From Paenibacillus sp. FSL R5-0517 (lineage in GTDB: Bacteria; Bacillota; Bacilli; Paenibacillales; Paenibacillaceae): 64,000 nucleotides of DNA. Position numbers and translations under genes: made by a program. The notes beneath the pieces were generated by a model, which was given only the letters and a program-made list of their open reading frames with translations, had not been told where the DNA came from and searched no databases. Shown piece by piece: positions 61,819 to 64,000 of the stretch. The stretch lies in assembly GCF_037974355.1 (NCBI RefSeq), contig NZ_CP150235.1, positions 434,001-498,000 of the forward strand, written 5' to 3'. Each line of letters starts with the position of its first letter. Positions within the stretch are counted from its first letter, which is position 1.

Positions 61819-61851
61819 AACCGTGAAAGCCTTTAAGGTTTCACGGTTTTT
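61819..61851. terminator. Intrinsic terminator
   Basis: AACCGTGAAA and TTTCACGGTT with inner CCTT/AAGG form a long stem followed by TTT on the plus strand. Confidence 0.88.
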
Positions 61852-62229
61852 GATATGAGTGAATAATGATGAATGGATATACATGTAAGAAACATGTAAT
61901 ATACGTATTTTAAAGCTAGTGAGCACTAAATACCTACTAAAATGTTGAAAAAAATGTCGAAATCACGCATGATAATGTAAACCGGCCTAGATATGTGCGG
62001 GTAATGTAAAAAATAATGCTTTTCAATGGCTGAACATTGCGTTATGATTTGGAATGTAAACGACAAGCACAGACATAAATAGATGTTCATGTGAGATAAA
62101 CTTACCTGAAATTCGGATGCATGTCATCAGAGCGTCAGTACGCACAACCCATGAAATCTATCTTTTTTCTGCGCTCTTCGTTTGCCCAATAATGCATGAT
62201 TCAATGTACATAACCGGGAGGGGTTATTT
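61852..62229. other. Long A/T-rich leader before the cyclic-nucleotide phosphodiesterase gene
   Basis: About 380 bases without a supported gene. The heptamer AATGTAA occurs three times on the plus strand (61974, 62003, 62053). No riboswitch or clear promoter was recognised. Confidence 0.4.
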
Positions 62230-64000
62230 TGAAAACGAGTAAAAAAGTATTATCAAGCCTGACTGCCGCTTTGGTTGCATTAAACGTGCTTGCGGTGTTT
62301 CCGGTACCTGTATCGGCTGCGGATGCTGCCAAAGTTAAACTGCGGATCATGGAGACAACAGACATTCATGACAATCTGATTAACTACGACTATTATTCCG
62401 ACAAAGAGACAGACCAGTATGGCCTTGCCAAAACAGCTACACTGATCAAGAAAGCGCGTGATGAAGCCAAGAACAGCTTGCTGTTCGACAATGGTGATCT
62501 GATTCAGGGTAACCCGCTGGGAGACTATGTGGCGAAGATTGATCCACTGAAAAAGGGTGAAACTCACCCTGTATATAAAGCGATGAATCTGCTCGATTAT
62601 GATGCAGGTAACATCGGTAACCATGAGTTCAACTATGGTCTGGACTTCCTGGACATGACGCTGGAGGGAGCGAACTTCCCTTACATTAATGCCAATGTCT
62701 ATGTAGACGATGGTGATGATGATGAGACGAATGACAAGAATTACTTCACACCGTATGAGATTTTGGATAAAAAAGTAACGGACGAGACTGGCAAGGAACA
62801 TACGATCAAAGTGGGTGTGATCGGATTTGTACCGCCACAAGTCATGCAGTGGGACAGCGCTAACCTTGAAGGCAAAGTCATCGCCAAGGATATTATTGCT
62901 ACCGCTAAAAAATTCATTCCAAAAATGAAGGCCGAAGGTGCGGACATTATTGTAGCTATTCCTCACTCCGGATTTGAGGATATCCCTCAAACGGACCTGA
63001 TGGAGAACTCCGTACTGTACCTGAGTCAGGTAGAAGGCATTAATGCCATTCTGTTTGGACATGCTCACAAAGTATTCCCAAGTGCTGATTTTGCCGGCAA
63101 AAAAGGGGTAGACCTTGAGAAAGGCACAATCAATGGCGTTCCTGCTGTTGAGCCAGGTTTCTGGGGTGATCATCTGGGTATTATCGATCTGGATCTGGAG
63201 CTGGTAGATGGCAAATGGAAAGTGGTGGATTCCAAAACGGAAGCACGCCCGATCTATGACACTGAGAACAAAAAGCCACTGGTAGATGCGGATAAAGACA
63301 TCATTGATGCGGTTCATGAAGAGCATGAAGGTACATTGGAGTATGTTCGTGGTCCAGTAGGCGAAACGACAGCACCGATCAACAGCTTCTTCGCTCTGGT
63401 TCAGGATGATCCATCCATTCAGATCGTAACGAATGCACAGAAATGGTATGTCGAAAAACATATGCAAGGTACGGAATATGAGAAAATCCCTGTATTGTCG
63501 GCAGGTGCACCATTCAAAGCGGGTGGACGTTCAGGCGCTTCGTATTACACGAATATTCCTAAAGGCACCATTGCGATCAAAAACGTTGCTGACCTGTACG
63601 TATATCCAAATACGGTACATGCTGTAATGGTTAACGGCGCAGAACTGAAAGAATGGCTGGAATGGTCTGCAGGCCAGTTCAACCAGATCGACCCGGCTAA
63701 AGGTGGACAACAGCAACTGATCAATAATGACTTCCCAACGTACAACTTCGATGTTATCGATGGGGTAACGTATCAGATTGATGTGACCCAACCAGCCAAA
63801 TACGATGGCAAAGCTGCGATCGTTAATGCATCTGCAAGCCGGATTAAGGACCTGAGCTTTAACGGCAAACCGGTTGACCCAGCGCAAAAATTCATTGTAG
63901 CGACAAATAACTACCGTGCTTCTTCATCCAAACTGGCTAACCCGGACGGCAAACGGATCGTTCTGGCTGCACCGGATGAGAACCGTCAAGTGATCATCGA
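62230..64000 (+). CDS. Secreted 2',3'-cyclic-nucleotide 2'-phosphodiesterase/3'- or 5'-nucleotidase (partial, runs off window)
   Basis: TTG 62230 follows GGGAGGGG. 590 codons are visible and the frame is still open at 64000. A signal peptide (MKTSKKVLSSLTAALVALNV...) is cleaved near VSAADA. The metallophosphatase domain has its metal motifs: ETTDIHDNL near residue 41, DNGDLIQGNPLGDY, GNIGNHEFNYG, then IPHSGF and LFGHAHKVFP. The 5'-nucleotidase C-terminal domain begins at about residue 395 (SAGAPFKAGG). It releases nucleosides from external 2',3'-cyclic nucleotides and 3'-nucleotides for salvage. It complements the nucleoside importer at 27-33 kb. The rest lies outside. Confidence 0.93.

Overview
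The window looks like a chromosomal segment of a Paenibacillus-type Firmicute. The grounds are strong AGGAGG-type ribosome sites, many TTG starts, Bacillus-type riboswitch and T-box leaders ending in intrinsic terminators, and B. subtilis-like cassettes (csoR-copZ-copA, ycnI/ycnJ, nupNOPQ-like, thiXYZ-like, pxpBCA). There are no rRNA, tRNA, phage, insertion-sequence or CRISPR features that I can support.

Layout. 1-3.2 kb: two sugar ABC permeases and an FAD oxidoreductase (upstream part of the operon is outside the window). 3.5-6.8 kb (minus): a polar amino-acid ABC transporter. 7.3-10.6 kb: a GH28 pectinase-type enzyme, an AraC regulator and a cupin protein. 10.7-13.2 kb (minus): an ECF sigma factor with its likely anti-sigma partner, and an aldo/keto reductase. 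13.5-14.8 kb: a DUF445 membrane protein. 15.0-17.1 kb: a three-gene cassette (lipoprotein, lipase with a C-terminal helical WXG-like domain, small WxG protein) that fits a reverse-architecture type VII secretion lipase effector. 17.2-20.2 kb (minus): copper genes (YcnI-like, CopC-CopD-like). 20.4-24.6 kb: a NarL-type two-component pair, a GGDEF/HD-GYP protein and two very small proteins. 24.6-26.9 kb: a membrane protein and a secreted SLH-like protein. 27.2-33.5 kb: a purine-nucleoside ABC transporter with a nucleoside phosphorylase and, oddly, a molybdopterin-type oxidoreductase. 34.9-38.3 kb: the copper export system with two clear CsoR operators. 38.6-41.3 kb: a YhgE/Pip-like membrane protein, a TetR regulator and a nitroreductase. 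41.4-46.0 kb (minus): TatD and a thiamine-precursor ABC transporter under a TPP riboswitch. 46.2-49.9 kb: a PLD-type enzyme, a DUF2798 protein and an MFS transporter. 50.0-51.6 kb: serS with a T-box. 52.2-61.8 kb: an Ig-like secreted protein, a long string of small-enzyme genes and the 5-oxoprolinase set pxpBCA. 62.2 kb to the end: a secreted 2',3'-cyclic-nucleotide phosphodiesterase/5'-nucleotidase, cut by the window edge.

The least explained signals are two families of intergenic repeats. Family R1 (three copies near 3.4, 33.8 and 48.4 kb) has four copies of the nonamer TAACGAAYC, two direct and two inverted, at a fixed spacing of 50, 83-84 and 50 bp although the sequence between them has diverged. 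Family R2 (four copies near 18.2, 28.4, 44.5 and 61.1 kb) is a 150-190 bp element with 8-bp terminal inverted repeats and a strong central hairpin. All four R2 copies lie between co-directional genes, in the same orientation as those genes, and three of them lie inside transporter or metal operons. Both families look like structured RNA or protein-binding elements, and I do not recognise either as a described family.
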